NCBI RefSeq assembly: GCF_040054535.1
Contig: NC_090797.1
Span: 10,552,501-10,616,500 of the forward strand
Direction of reading: 5' to 3'
From: Antennarius striatus
Lineage: Eukaryota > Chordata > Actinopteri > Lophiiformes > Antennariidae
Length of the DNA: 64,000 nt
Shown here piece after piece: positions 1-15,200 of this stretch. A program made the position numbers and the translations under genes. Below the pieces are notes generated by a model. The model ran no database searches. It was not told where the DNA came from and saw only the letters and a program-made list of their open reading frames with translations. The first letter of the stretch is position 1, and each line of letters starts with the position of its first letter.

Positions 1-2895
<2,895 letters not shown>

Positions 2896-3830
2896 CCTCT
2901 GATTACAACTGTCTCCCCTCTGTCCCCACTTGAATGTCACGGCTGCCTTAACAAGAAGTGACAATTAAAACATCATCGCCATCTCAATGCTGAATGAGAA
3001 GGGCCTGCTGGGGTCCCTGGTTTCCGGACGCTTGTGTTTAACTGATAGAACAAAACAACCATGAATCATATGTAAACATTATCAGAGCTTAAAAAATAAT
3101 TGGGGATTGTCTGAAATTGTCTAAAACTTAATGTTGGGGGTATGAGAAAGAAAAGAAACTCAGAGTTATTTATTTCCCTCAGCTGTAACAAAGCAGTTTT
3201 AAACTGTTTGATCATGCTGCATTATAAAAATCACACATTCAATGTGGAAAAATATGCAAATTGACCAGACAATTATAGGATGCACGCATTTGAGTCCCCA
3301 ACAAAACACGTGAAATTACAAATTAAAGGACAACTCGGAAAGACAAACAACACTCAGTCTCACATTAACACCTGCAGTCAAGTCAGAGTCATGTCTTCAT
3401 CTATTTACAATAGTTTTTGATGCTGGCAGGAAGAACCACGAGGGAACCCACACAGACACTTACAGACATTTAATCTATTATAATGTCAATAGAATTAAAA
3501 TGTTTAGCAAACATGGTTAGATGTTCGGAGTTGAACCTCTGAGTATGACGCTTCCATCAGTCCACACCGTCAGAATGACTTTACAGCCTTATTGTTGATT
3601 CGATTAAAAGTGAAGATAACAGGCCTACCATAAAATGGAAATGTTTCAAAGGAGCCGATTCAAACAAAGCCCTAAAAAAACATTCACTTTCATCTGTTTG
3701 GGTTAAATAGATGCTGCTGTCAGGATCCCGGAGGGTGAGATGGAGCTCTGAGCCAGAGGGGCGAATTAATAGCTAATTATTATTGAACAAACTGCTGTAA
3801 GCCTTTAATGACAAGGGAGAAACAAACAAT

Positions 3831-3833
<3 letters not shown>

Positions 3834-3894
<61 letters not shown>

Positions 3895-3900
3895 CGTGCG
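3834..3900. repeat. (GT)n microsatellite
   Basis: GT dinucleotide run that degrades into a few GTGC units at its right end. Confidence 0.95.
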
Positions 3901-5050
3901 TTGTGGGTGTGCCAAACAGCCAAGGGCTCTGTGATTTATAGCTTAGTGTTATAACTCCATTTTGCTGAAGGCTCTGGTTCCGTTCCAGGTTCTGTGGGTT
4001 TTTGGGTAACAGGGGAAACTCTCCTCCGTGTCGCTGCAGACTGAGGAAGAATCTACGCCGAAATTCAAGTCCTTAAAGTTTGTGAAAGCTCGGCACAGAA
4101 AGCAGAGGCTTTAGCAAAACACGGGTAACATAAAAATGGCATATTATAGCTTCACAGCAAAAGACTGGAATAAAGTTAAGGTTGTACAACTGCCAACATT
4201 TCCTCTTTGCTATTTTCTGTTCTTTAATCCGAACCCTAACCACTGAATTAACAAGAGGCTGAAGAAAAGTGTTTCGGGGTTTTTTTTTAACCTATGAAAT
4301 ATTGAGATGTTCTGGTTATCACACCCAGGAAAAGGGTCTTCAGTCATTCTACAATCCTGATTAAAGCTGCAGTCAAATAGAACTCTATCCCGACAAATAT
4401 TGAAACAAACACAAACAGTTTACTATTTACACTCAGCAGTGACTCCACCAAACATCTTCTGCTGCTACCTGTTGTCATCTCACTCAGTCGGCCTTTGTGT
4501 GTCTGCTTATACTCTCGTATTGTTGTTGATCTGCATCAGATCAGACCTTTATGTCTGCCTGTCTACTTTACATGTTTTCCACAGGTTCTACGTAGTGTAA
4601 TGTCTGGTTACGTTAGTATAGTGCAGTCTTTTCCTTTGCTTGTGTTGCCTCATTCATCTCTGTTTGCATGTTTTAATTAGTGTTTTTGACAATGTAGGTC
4701 TACTTCCGTTCTACAGGATTGCAACTACTGAATCCCTTTGTAGCTGCCTTATGCACGTGATTTCAAATAGAACTCACAGGAACGCTATGTTTCTTACATC
4801 TTATTGGAACATTTCTTACATGTTTTCTCTAAGTCACAGCTGAATCCAGAATGCTGGTTGGAGCAACAGTCACGCCATAATAGCAACTGAGCTGTAAACT
4901 ATTGTGCAGTATTGCATTAGACAGTAGCCTAATTTTTTTAACTGCTGTGAGAGATAAGAGTTGGTGACTAAATTAAGAATAAGAGGAGGTAAGTTAAAGT
5001 CTTGCAGTAGTGATAGTTTACTTTTTTTTGGTTGTTATTTTATTGATACG

Positions 5051-5084
5051 TGTATGTGTGTGTGTGTCTGTGTGTGTGTGTGTG
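5051..5084. repeat. (GT)n microsatellite, interrupted
   Basis: Short GT run with one CTG interruption. It creates an artefactual Cys-Val frame. Confidence 0.9.
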
Positions 5085-5565
5085 TTCTGAATGCACGTCC
5101 GCACTGTAAGAGAATAGAGGTCATGAAAAAGTTGCTTCTCCTCCAAAGGCCTCACATCACGTCACCAAAGCTCCAAAGTTCTCTCGCCCAATGCTGCTTT
5201 AATTATGAGCAAAACACAAAATCAAAAAAAAAAAAAATGAAATCAAATATCCGTAAGCAAATCTGCAAACTCGGAACACAACAGAGAAAAGAAACTATAA
5301 TGAAAATCAAAACAAAATGTTCCCCAATCCACGACAGCCGCGGAGACAAATCCAATTATTTGTGTCTCATGTTGCAAATTTGTTCTAATGGTCGAAGTGA
5401 GAAAGTAAATAAACGCCTGCGAACGGAAAACAAAAGAATGTGATTTCTAATTAACTTGAAAGAGGAACAGCAGGGCGACTTAGTAAACCCATCTTTCATC
5501 TGCTGCCTCAGACCACTCGTTTGTTTGTTGCACAATGTTGTCTTCAAGAGTGGAGGGAGGAGTGT

Positions 5566-5590
5566 ATGTGTGCGTGTGTGTGTGTGTGTT
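5566..5590. repeat. Short (GT)n tract
   Basis: GT-rich tract followed by a GGT/GGGG-rich stretch. Confidence 0.8.
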
Positions 5591-6713
5591 TGGTGGTGGT
5601 GGTGGGGGGTTGGGTAACACTGCAATGCTTCCTTCCAAATGAAATGTCAACAGATTTAACAACGCCGCAGAAGGAGCGCAGCGTTTTCCAGCGTTTTGTC
5701 GATTTTATTGTTCATTAAGCCTTCCTGCCCTCCTCGCACGCCACCATCCAAATCTTCCCTGTCCTCCTCTCCTACTTGTTCGAGGCTTCATTTGCAGCAT
5801 CCTGGCTTTGAAGATCACAAAAGGCTGAGGCAATAATTGGATTTGTGCAATTACAAGCATGCTTAATGAGAGAATTCAGGAGTTTCTCTTCCTCCTATCT
5901 CTGGCTTTACAAACTCTGTCATTATGCCCCAGCAGATGGTTTTCTCTGAAGTACTCTGGACCAAAGGAGATGTTATCATGTGGTCGACACATTTGTAACA
6001 CCCACCACATGTCCGTACGAGGCCCGGGTGATGGAGGGAGAGATAAAAATCAGCAGTTAAAGTCACATCACATTTAGAGGACATTTAGGAGATCAGGACT
6101 GGGTCATCATCAGTTAGATGAACACACATCCTTCAGGGAATCCAGTTTAAAACCAGTCAAGGGTTGTGATTCATAACCAGGTTGTTACTGAACCAACGAC
6201 ATAACCTTTAATTGTAGGTCAGGCAGACTGCTCATAAACATTTTGTTTGACTCGATGCAGGAATTTAAAATGACAACTTTAATGTAGTTTGTTCACATTT
6301 AAGCAGTTTGGATTTAAATTGCTGCCTACATTAATGTTACAAAGTGTTATCAGCTATACAGCGTCAAACATACTCCAGAAAACATCCCCTGGGGTTATTG
6401 CATCATCATAAATGACACAGATTCTTAGACGGTAATGCTGATATGCAGAATCTTGCTGCCAATTGAGGTGTAGCTATTTGAAGTATTCTAATACTGCAGA
6501 AAGAACTGGTGAAGAAATTGCGACCAATGTATGTGAGTAGAAATCGAAAATATGTTTTGATTCACTTTTATTCAAAGTGCCAGAAAATGTTAGCATCTGA
6601 AATGTCTAATTTGACAAGACGGTCTTTTTTTTTTCTGTTCATGTTTAAAACTGTATTGTATTTAATGAATGCATTATTATTATTATTTTTATATGTGGAA
6701 TAAAGGAAATGTG

Positions 6714-6905
6714 GGCGGCACGGTGGCGCAGTGGATAGCGCTGTCGCCGCACAGCAAGGCGGTTACAGGTTCAAGTCCCGCTCTGTGCAGAGTTTGCATG
6801 TTCTCCCCGTGGGTTCTCTTCGGGTTCTCCGGCTTCCTCCCACCTCCAAAAACATGCGCTAATTGGCAGGTCCCAAATTGACTATAGGAACGAGTGTGTG
6901 TGTAT
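6714..6905 (+). repeat. tRNA-derived fish SINE-like repeat
   Basis: Starts with the fish repeat head GGCGGCACGGTGGCGCAGTG. An A-box-like TGGCGCAGTGG and a B-box-like GGTTCAAGTCC are spaced as in a tRNA gene. A unique tail follows (TTTGCATGTTCTCCCC, then AAAACATGC). It is not a functional tRNA gene, because the cloverleaf is not completed and the tail is repeat consensus. Other pieces of the same family lie at 28035-28290 and 46140-46225. Confidence 0.8.
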
Positions 6906-7790
6906 CAGGTACGTTAGAACTTCAAATGCTTCCTTCATATTCACTGCTGAGATGGCCCATGTCCTTATCTGCAATGCTGAATGAGTCTAGGAAGTAGAAG
7001 CTGGGAGATGATTTGGGTTTGTTTGTTATCAGTGTAGATCAAAACTTTTGGTGAGCAGGGAACTGGTTTCCCTAAGGAAGCTTCTGTCGTAGTTTTTAAT
7101 GCTGTGATTTGATCCTTGACTAGAGAGAGGATACCTATGACATTAAAAGTAACTTAAAATCACACTGTCTCTTATTCCCTTTTTATTATAAAACAGATGT
7201 TCGGCTCGTTTTTTGTGATATATTATTGAGATAGGATCTTAACTATGTGGAAGCAAACAACTACGCGCCAGATTAATGCTCCTACCCCTTCTTATAATAG
7301 ACTCATTCCACCGCACAATAAAAGAAAGTCATCCATACACAACAGGCTCATTAGCACCAATCAGGCCTCCAGCTAAGAACATCATGAATCTGTTTAAACC
7401 TGCAGCGCCGCGTAGAACGAGCAGGCCGCGTACGATAACGATATTAGCAAGTCATTACTCATTACCTAATAAGATATTTTACTTATCATGTAGTTACAGG
7501 CGAGATAGTGCAAAGACAAATGGGGTTTAGCTTCTAAAATAAGCATTTAGTGCTTTTATCTCATTGAGTTAACCTCTCAGATAGCAGCACGTAACACAAT
7601 TACAGAGAGGAGTGAGCGTTTAAGGGGATATTTGTCTTTGTTAGGTCTTTCCTTTCATCGACTATATTTTCAATTGAGTCAACACTTCTATTTAGTTGTA
7701 TACACATGAAAGATGTGTACACTAATGAGGCTGACATGTGACAAAATGCACATGCTCCAGGCATTGTCATTTGTTGGCTGCTGTTTTACT

Positions 7791-7809
7791 CCCCCCCCCC
7801 CCCCCCCCA
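7791..7809. repeat. Poly-C tract
   Basis: Near-uninterrupted run of about 19 cytosines. Confidence 0.95.
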
Positions 7810-7925
7810 CAATCACATCACAGAACTCTTTATTCAAAGTAACCAATTACTTCAGTCCTGAGAATGACAGAAGAGTAAATGACACAGATGCTCAACCAGC
7901 TGTTACCAACCTAGGGAAGACATCT

Positions 7926-7937
7926 GTGCGTGTGTGT

Positions 7938-7987
<50 letters not shown>

Positions 7988-7990
7988 TCG
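7926..7990. repeat. (GT)n microsatellite
   Basis: GT repeat with scattered GC interruptions at its left end. Confidence 0.95.
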
Positions 7991-8819
7991 CACGCACCCA
8001 CTGACCATTAAATCTTAGAGTTCTTTTGCGATTCAGTCAGCTTTTTATCCTGACAGGGGATGTTTAATTCCGTAAAAACACAAATAAATTAAATAGATAT
8101 TTAAAATTTTTAGCAAAGAAAATAAAAAAATGTGTGACTTGATGTCTCACTTGCTGGAGGTTGTATAGTTTTGCTGCTGTGACATTGTGGTTGAGGTTCA
8201 AAGCACACTTTGTATCTCTATCATGAGTGTTAACAATGCTTGAATTTTTGTGCAACTTGATATTGAACGAGTTATCTCTGTACAAAGTCATCAAATCAAA
8301 CCAATGTTTAGAAATAAGAGATTTTCCACAACTGTAAGAAAAAAATGAATGTAAATATACATTGATTGGCTTTATGTATGTCAATGTCATTCTAAAAATT
8401 GCAATATAATGTGGGTTAAATTGCACATGATTAATGCAGTCTACGGAAATACTATTATTTCACAAGTATGTACTATTGGCTCAATGAAAAGGACGCACTG
8501 ACATGTTTATCTGTTTGTCACAGAAAAGAGGCGTTAATATCCGTCTGTATGTCACTGGTTCATCTACTTCTCTTTTAAAACTGGTGGTCAGAAGTTTGAC
8601 TTTAAAGGTGTGGATCTCACAAGTGTTTTCATCAATTTGAATTATTGATTTGGGGTTTTTTTTTTGCCAATTTGAGAGTACTGTAACTGCATTGTGCTGT
8701 TATTCCAGTTGTGCAGGGCCAGCTGTGACTCAGGAGGCAGAACGATCACCTACTTATTAAAGAGGCAGCTGCTGCTGGTAAATTAATGAAAATTTATAAT
8801 GTTAGGTTAAACAGTTTAC

Positions 8820-9070
8820 CTGCATCCTCATTGATCCAGTGCAGGAAGATGTTCATGTCTCCAACAGCCAGAGCACCTGATGACACCCATGAGCCCACGC
8901 ATCATATTTGGCCGCAATGCTACATCCATAGTTATTGGATTTAGAATATAGTTTGTTGCATGCAACGAACTACACTTTGCGGAGTTGAGCATGTGTTTCC
9001 TGCTTAGCCTGGGTCTCAAGAGACGCAGTCGATGGTCTGCGCCACAGAACACCTTCAAACCCTCGAACAG
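8820..9070 (-). pseudogene. bcat1: bcat1 relic (branched-chain aminotransferase, cytosolic), decayed
   Basis: Read on the minus strand, 9070-8975 encodes LFEGLKVFCGADHRLRL and continues to HMLNSAK. This aligns with the BCAT1 segment LFEGLKAFRGVDNKIRLFQ...MYRSA. A pyrimidine-rich tract ending in AG precedes it, as at an old splice acceptor. From 8933 the text reads NYGCSIAAKYDAWAHGCHQ then VLWL, matching the BCAT1 stretch NYGSSLFAQCEAVDNGCQQ then VLWLY. A frame change and a deletion of about nine codons follow, then MNIFLHWINEDG, the counterpart of MNLFLYWINEDG. The intervening exons (active-site lysine region) are gone, and a donor-like GT follows at 8819-8818. The orientation and the position next to irag2 match the BCAT1-LRMP order in human, so this looks like decay in place rather than a retrocopy. 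No other exon was recognised. The gene cannot make enzyme. Confidence 0.8.
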
Positions 9071-10926
9071 CTATTCAAAAGGGAGAAGCAGAATAGAATA
9101 AAAGGAACCAAGGACTAGAGTATTACATAAAATTGCTAGACCACATCAATACTTGAACAAGCGCGGCATTGAGATTGTCAAGAACCTTAGGGCTTTATAA
9201 CTGACAAATTCAAAATAGGAACTAAAATGAACAGTCTTTATGCAGCTCTCAGAAAGTGCAGATAACTTTTCCCATTATGTTATTGTGACTAAAAGCAGCA
9301 GTCAAAAAGAAGGTTTAGAAACTCATCATGTAACATCATTATTTGTTTAGTCAAGAAAAACAATATTTCAGTGATGTGTGTTTCCTCCCTGATTTATTTC
9401 AGTAACTACAGACAGAAAAACAATTCCAGTTTGTGTCAATATTAACTGTTTGTTGGTTCACATCAGTGAATATTAAATGATCTGGAACGTTACTGGCGGT
9501 GAAATTAAACTTGTGACGTGTGCTGGATCTCATGGGGACGGCACGTCATTGACCGCAACATCCATGAGGCCCCCTGCCCCCCAATGGTGATGGATCATCA
9601 TCCATGTAAAGAATCTAATGGAATTAACTGTGCTCTACGGCTCCAAGATCTCTGCTGAAATGATCTAATTTTAATGCATGTGTGTCTCCCCCAACTGTTG
9701 GCCCCTAAATACGAAGGAAATCACCAAGAAAAAGAAATCGGAATAAACATGTCATGAGAATAATGTGTTGTTTTCCTATTAAACTAAAACCACTCTGCCA
9801 CAGTTATGTTTTTATTATTAAAGTAACACATCTCCTCCTGTTCCGCCATCCAGTGTGTTATCTGTTCCAGTTGGCTTGGATTACGAGCTCTTCTTCCCCC
9901 TCCTACTGATGCAGAAGGTTACTTGTGCCATAATCCCAGATTACAGTACTGGAAAGTGTTGAGTGACTACAGAGCAACATGTGAAAGTGTTCAGAACAAT
10001 GCTTATCTCCTACTTCATGTCCATCTCTGATCATATTTGATTCATTTTCTTCAAGTAATCCTTTCTGCTTCTACACATGTATGCCCTCCAAACTTGAGCC
10101 AGTGCTCATCCTGCAGGGTATGTGTCTGTGTGAGTGTTTGTGTGTGTACAAATGTCTCTAATCTCTACCTGAGCCTGCTGTCTACTGCTCAGGCCTCAGG
10201 GTCAGAAAACAAGCAAAGCTCCAGCTACTTAGCGTGAGCTGGGAAAGTGGATTCTGCTGAGCAGTCTGCACCAGACGGCGGAGGAGGACGGCAGACTCTG
10301 CTCGTGACCTTATCCTCCAAAATGGCGGCAAAGTGGACAAACAGAGAGCAGAATCAAACACCTTGGGAAAGACTTTTGAAAGCGTATGGATTTAGCACAT
10401 GTTATTAATTATTTTTTAAGTGTTTTTATTATCAGAACACAGTTGAATGAATACGGAACTGAAGGCCATTCATTGGTGATCATAACAAACATGAGGACAA
10501 GAAGCAGAGCTGGAATATCCTCAGTGTGGGGCAGCAGGAGGGATTTGTGAATTTCAGAAAAAGCAAGGAATCATCAAAATGCTGCATCTGGATCAGCGAT
10601 TGAGGGTAGGTGACATTTTATGACAGTTCCATCTAAACACATGCCTGTGGGAACTTCATGAACAAACTTAAATGATGTACTTGTAGAATTTAGCTGATTC
10701 CTGGCAGAAAAAAATCAATTACTAGATCAAACTCTGATCATAAAATCTCCTTTATGTGTGCTCTGTTCTTCAGAGACAAACTAACAGTTCATGAATCAAT
10801 AACTAGAAATATTTCATGTAGGATGTTACAAGAGGGGAATGTTCTGTAGGACAGAAAAAAAAGTTCCAACAACAGGTTGGAACAGGTTATCCTGCAGCAC
10901 ATGTACTGTGAGTCAGAACAACATGC

Positions 10927-11151
<225 letters not shown>

Positions 11152-11329
11152 AAGTTACTCATATTGATGATTCATCATTATTGATAAATGAAGGTGCTAT
11201 GAAGGAAAGTGTAGCTTTTGGTTGGCTTGTTGATTATTTATTATCTGTTTTAGAACATTTACGAGTCAGTATATCAATATATTATTATTAATTCTTAGAT
11301 CAAACAGAACTTTAAATTGTACAATAATA

Positions 11330-11490
11330 CCGGGTAGTTCCTGATTTTGACCACAGGGAGGCGGTGTTAGAGCATTTTTAGAGTCAGGAGCCTCGAACAC
11401 CGTACTCCGTGTTGTGCGCGTGCTCGTCTGGTGCGACACGTGACCAAATATTCGGTCGTGGATATTTCCCACACTCGTGGTTTTATAAGG
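11330..11490 (+). promoter_or_regulatory. Candidate irag2 promoter and non-coding first exon
   Basis: A local rise in CpG within A/T-rich surroundings. It includes an E-box-like CACGTG near 11438 and a good donor (TATAAG|GTAAAG) at about 11488, about 680 bases before the first coding exon acceptor at 12167. This suggests a 5' UTR exon ending near 11488. Nothing in the sequence proves the start site. Confidence 0.3.
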
Positions 11491-12222
11491 TAAAGAAAAT
11501 GAAGTCAATACGGATTCAAACATTTCTGAGGGACTAAAACAGAAGGTTGGTTATTTCATTGCTTAACACAATTCTGCGTTCGAGTCTCGTACAAGGGATA
11601 AAATTCTTGTTTGAATGTTAAATCAATTTATGAATTAGATTTGTTTTCTTTTATTTTTTCAAATTGTTTCATTTTCCTCGTTTATACGGAAAGCAAGTTA
11701 ATTTTGACGGTTTTATTTTCAATCTGAACCTTTGGGAGTTATTTTAGTCTTGAAAACCTGTTGAAGTGATTGGCTCGTTTGCGCACCTGTAGCCTGGAGG
11801 GTGTGAGTCTTTGAATCTGAACATATTTGATTGTCTTCTGTGAAGAGAAGCCAAACTTGGACTTTTTGGTGGTTGGATTGCATGTATGATGAATTAAATC
11901 GAATATTATATCATACAAATATTTATTTTGCACGTTTTTAACATGTTACTGTGATTTAGGATTTTTTTATATATATATATATCCAATTCAAATATTGGCC
12001 TAAAGTTTTTTGTTTGTTTTTTTGAGCTGAACTGAAGAGTTGAATCATGGAACAAAGAGGGGGAAACAGACCTGTGCAGACCAGTTACCCAATATATTAT
12101 GGTATCTGTTTTTGTTTTGTACATTGTTAAAATTGTATTCTAATCATCTTTTCTGTCTCCCTCTTAGACTTCAGCCTCACCTCTTGTCAGGAAACCAGCA
12201 TTGCAGCCCTGCCGCCAGCAGT

Positions 12223-15200
12223 ATGGAGTTCTGCTCGCCCCACTCCAATCGTCGTCACAATCCCGTGGACAGCATTTGCCGCAAGCTGCAGACCATTCAG
12301 TGGCGTGGTGACCTGGAGCCTAATTCACCATTCCAGATTCCCAAACTGTCTTCTAGCAGTTACGACAGCCCTCAGTGTGGCCTCAGGAACAACCTGGAAG
12401 CCATCCTGAAAAAGGGGACTGTCCAGAGAGACAACGGGGAGAGGGCGAAGGAGCGAGCGAGAGGAAAGGGGAAAACGATGGGAATGCCGGGCTCTGCAGA
12501 GAGGGGTAGCCTGGGTCCTTCTGCTCATATATCTACCCCCTTTACCCCAGCATTCAATCCATCCACGCCAGCTAATGTCACCTACACCATCACTAGCACC
12601 CTGGGAGAGAGGAGAGGGGCAGATGGAAGTGATCTGAGACAAGGCAAGACATGGCAAAGGTGTTGTTCGACACCCACAAGACAGTCCAAAGAATCCCCTT
12701 ACTTTACATTCACACGAGGACCTCAGTCTGTCCAGGCTGAGAATGAGAGACCAAGCAGGAGCCCCCATCTGAGTCGTACATTCACTCCAAACCAGGAGAC
12801 GCTCTCCTACAACCTCAACTTCAGCTCGGCCGACACGGGGAACTCCGAGTGCGAGCTGCCCTACCCAGCTCTGGTTGTGAAAAGACTGTCAATGGGAGAT
12901 GGAGGTAGGAGCTGCTGCCGGTCAGATGCATCAAACACAACAGGAGGGTCTTTTTGGTGTGGAGGTGAACCCTCTAGAATACGTTTGCAAATGTGTTTTG
13001 TTTTGTGTGTGTTTTTTGTTTTTTTTTCTGCATGAAATGCTTGAAATTCAGGTTCCTGGCCAGGGGTGTCAAGATCTAGAAAGTGCTAGAAAGGGGTTTC
13101 TATCTTTTCTGTCTCTTAAATCAAACAATATGATTAATTTGTTTGTGTGATCCAGATTATTAAACAGAGCCACCTCTCACCACACGGTGTCCCAGCACAG
13201 AGTCCGAATCACAAGGGGTAAAAGAGGCTCAACAGCCCTCTGGTGGTTTCTATCCCTTAGTCACTCAGGGAGATTGTCACTTTTTGTGAGTTTGCCACAA
13301 AAAGTGGCAAACTCACTAAGGCTTAGTGAGTTTGCCACTTTTTAAGTAGTGAATGATGGACCATAATACAGTCACATTTGCTGCTGTGCCTGAAGGGAAA
13401 TGTGTCATGTGCTCTCTTTGCCACACAAATCACACTCTTTTTGGTGTGGGTGTGTTTGCTGTATATTCATGCTCAGGATCCTCGATGGCTTCTGAAAACA
13501 GGAAAGAAAATATGGCTGAAATCAGTCTCATCTGCGAGGAGAATCTGCTGGATACCATCTTCCACGCCTGCGACACTCAACGTCGAGGTATGACCACACA
13601 AACGCTCTTGATCACACGTTAATTCCTCCAGGTTTCTGATGTGCTGCCACCAAATAAAGAGAATGTGTTTTTTTTGTGTGTTTTTCTGGGAGTTCCTTCA
13701 GCAAAATGACCATATGCAACCACAAGTTATGGAATATTTACAAAAATACAACAGGTGTCTATCCATCTGTATGCAATGCATTATGGTCTGTTCACATCTC
13801 AAGAACTGCCAAACAGGATAGAGTGAAATTTCCTTCATGCTTTGTCATTGCACCAGAGATGTGTCTCAAAATTTTGTTATTTTTGGAATTTAGTTATATA
13901 TTCAGAGGGTTTTTTTCTATTATTCCGCTGTTATTACCTCAGAACAAAATTATTTTTACAGCAGCAGTGACATCTGCGTCCTTGGATACAAAATGTATAT
14001 ATTTTTTTAGTTGTGCATAAAAAGAAATCCACAATTTTTGAAGGTCATCAAAAGAAAAGAGTCGGTCCTGATTCTGTCACTATGGTTTTCTGCTTTTGCT
14101 GAAAATGGAGTAATGTAGAAATGTGTGTACCACACAAACAATGTCAATCATCCCAGTCTGATGCAGGTGTTTTGTTTTTTTACGTCAGTCTGTGTTTCTG
14201 CCATTGCAGGTAAAGTATTTGTGTCTCACATTGTGGACTACCTGCGCCACACTACCAGTCGCAGCTCAGAGGACAGCGGATTGGAGGAACTCTGCAACAT
14301 GCTGGATCCAGAACACAAAGATGTCTCCATCGACCTGGACACGTATCACGCCGTCATGAGGGAGTGGATTGACGACTGTCGTAACAATGGGTACTAAAAT
14401 TCAGATGTAAAAATGAGGGACTTTATTCTGAAATGGTGCTACATTATACCCGTGATCCTTCATTTAAAAATAAAAGTATTTAGGGTTTGGAAATTCTTGT
14501 GAGATTTCGATTGGGAGTCAAAGAGAGAGAAAAGTGTCATGAATCAGTTTTAATTTCATTCAAAGATGGACTTTATAAACCTGATCATTTCAAATTGAAG
14601 TGCAAGAAGTGGTTTCAGACTTCGAAGGGAGAAAAAAAACAGTCCATTCGTTCCATTGGCTTCATTTCAATGCAGGTCAGAAGATGACTGAACATTGTAT
14701 TTCCAACCTCTTTAACATGCACCAGTCCTGTTGTCTCTTTGCAGCTTATCAGAGGAAAACCACTTAGTCATTTTGCTTGACTTATGCAAGTAGATGTTGT
14801 GTAGGCATGTTCTGCATCAGATGAAAGATAAGTGGTGATATGTTTACCCCATACTTCCAGCTAAGTGTGTATCAGAGACAGCTGTGTGTAATCACCGACT
14901 GCACGTTGTTCGGTTTATGTGGAATGTTCTTTTGGCTTGTTCTACTTTGTTGTAGCTCAGACAGAGGATGGAAAGTGACAGCTAGATCACTTCACCATAA
15001 TATCTTGATTTATTTCCCCTGTTCCAATTTCGATAAACCTATGAGAGATGATTCAGCTTGTCCCCGTGGCAACAGTGTATTAGAAGTTCTTTGTGAAGTG
15101 GCTGAGCACACACTAGTGTAACTACCTAACAGCTGAAGACTGTGCCAGTCGGTGAGCTCTCTGCCGGCTTCCAGGATCTGTTTGTACATCATGTGGAGGA

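Noticed and set aside
4400-4843. Overlapping plus-strand frames of 60-70 codons
   Set aside because: No family resemblance, no splice context, composition like the surrounding DNA.
7276-7530. 84-codon open frame
   Set aside because: No recognisable protein and no splice sites; kept only as a possible non-coding element.
12325-12768. 147-residue minus-strand frame
   Set aside because: Shadow of the first irag2 coding exon.
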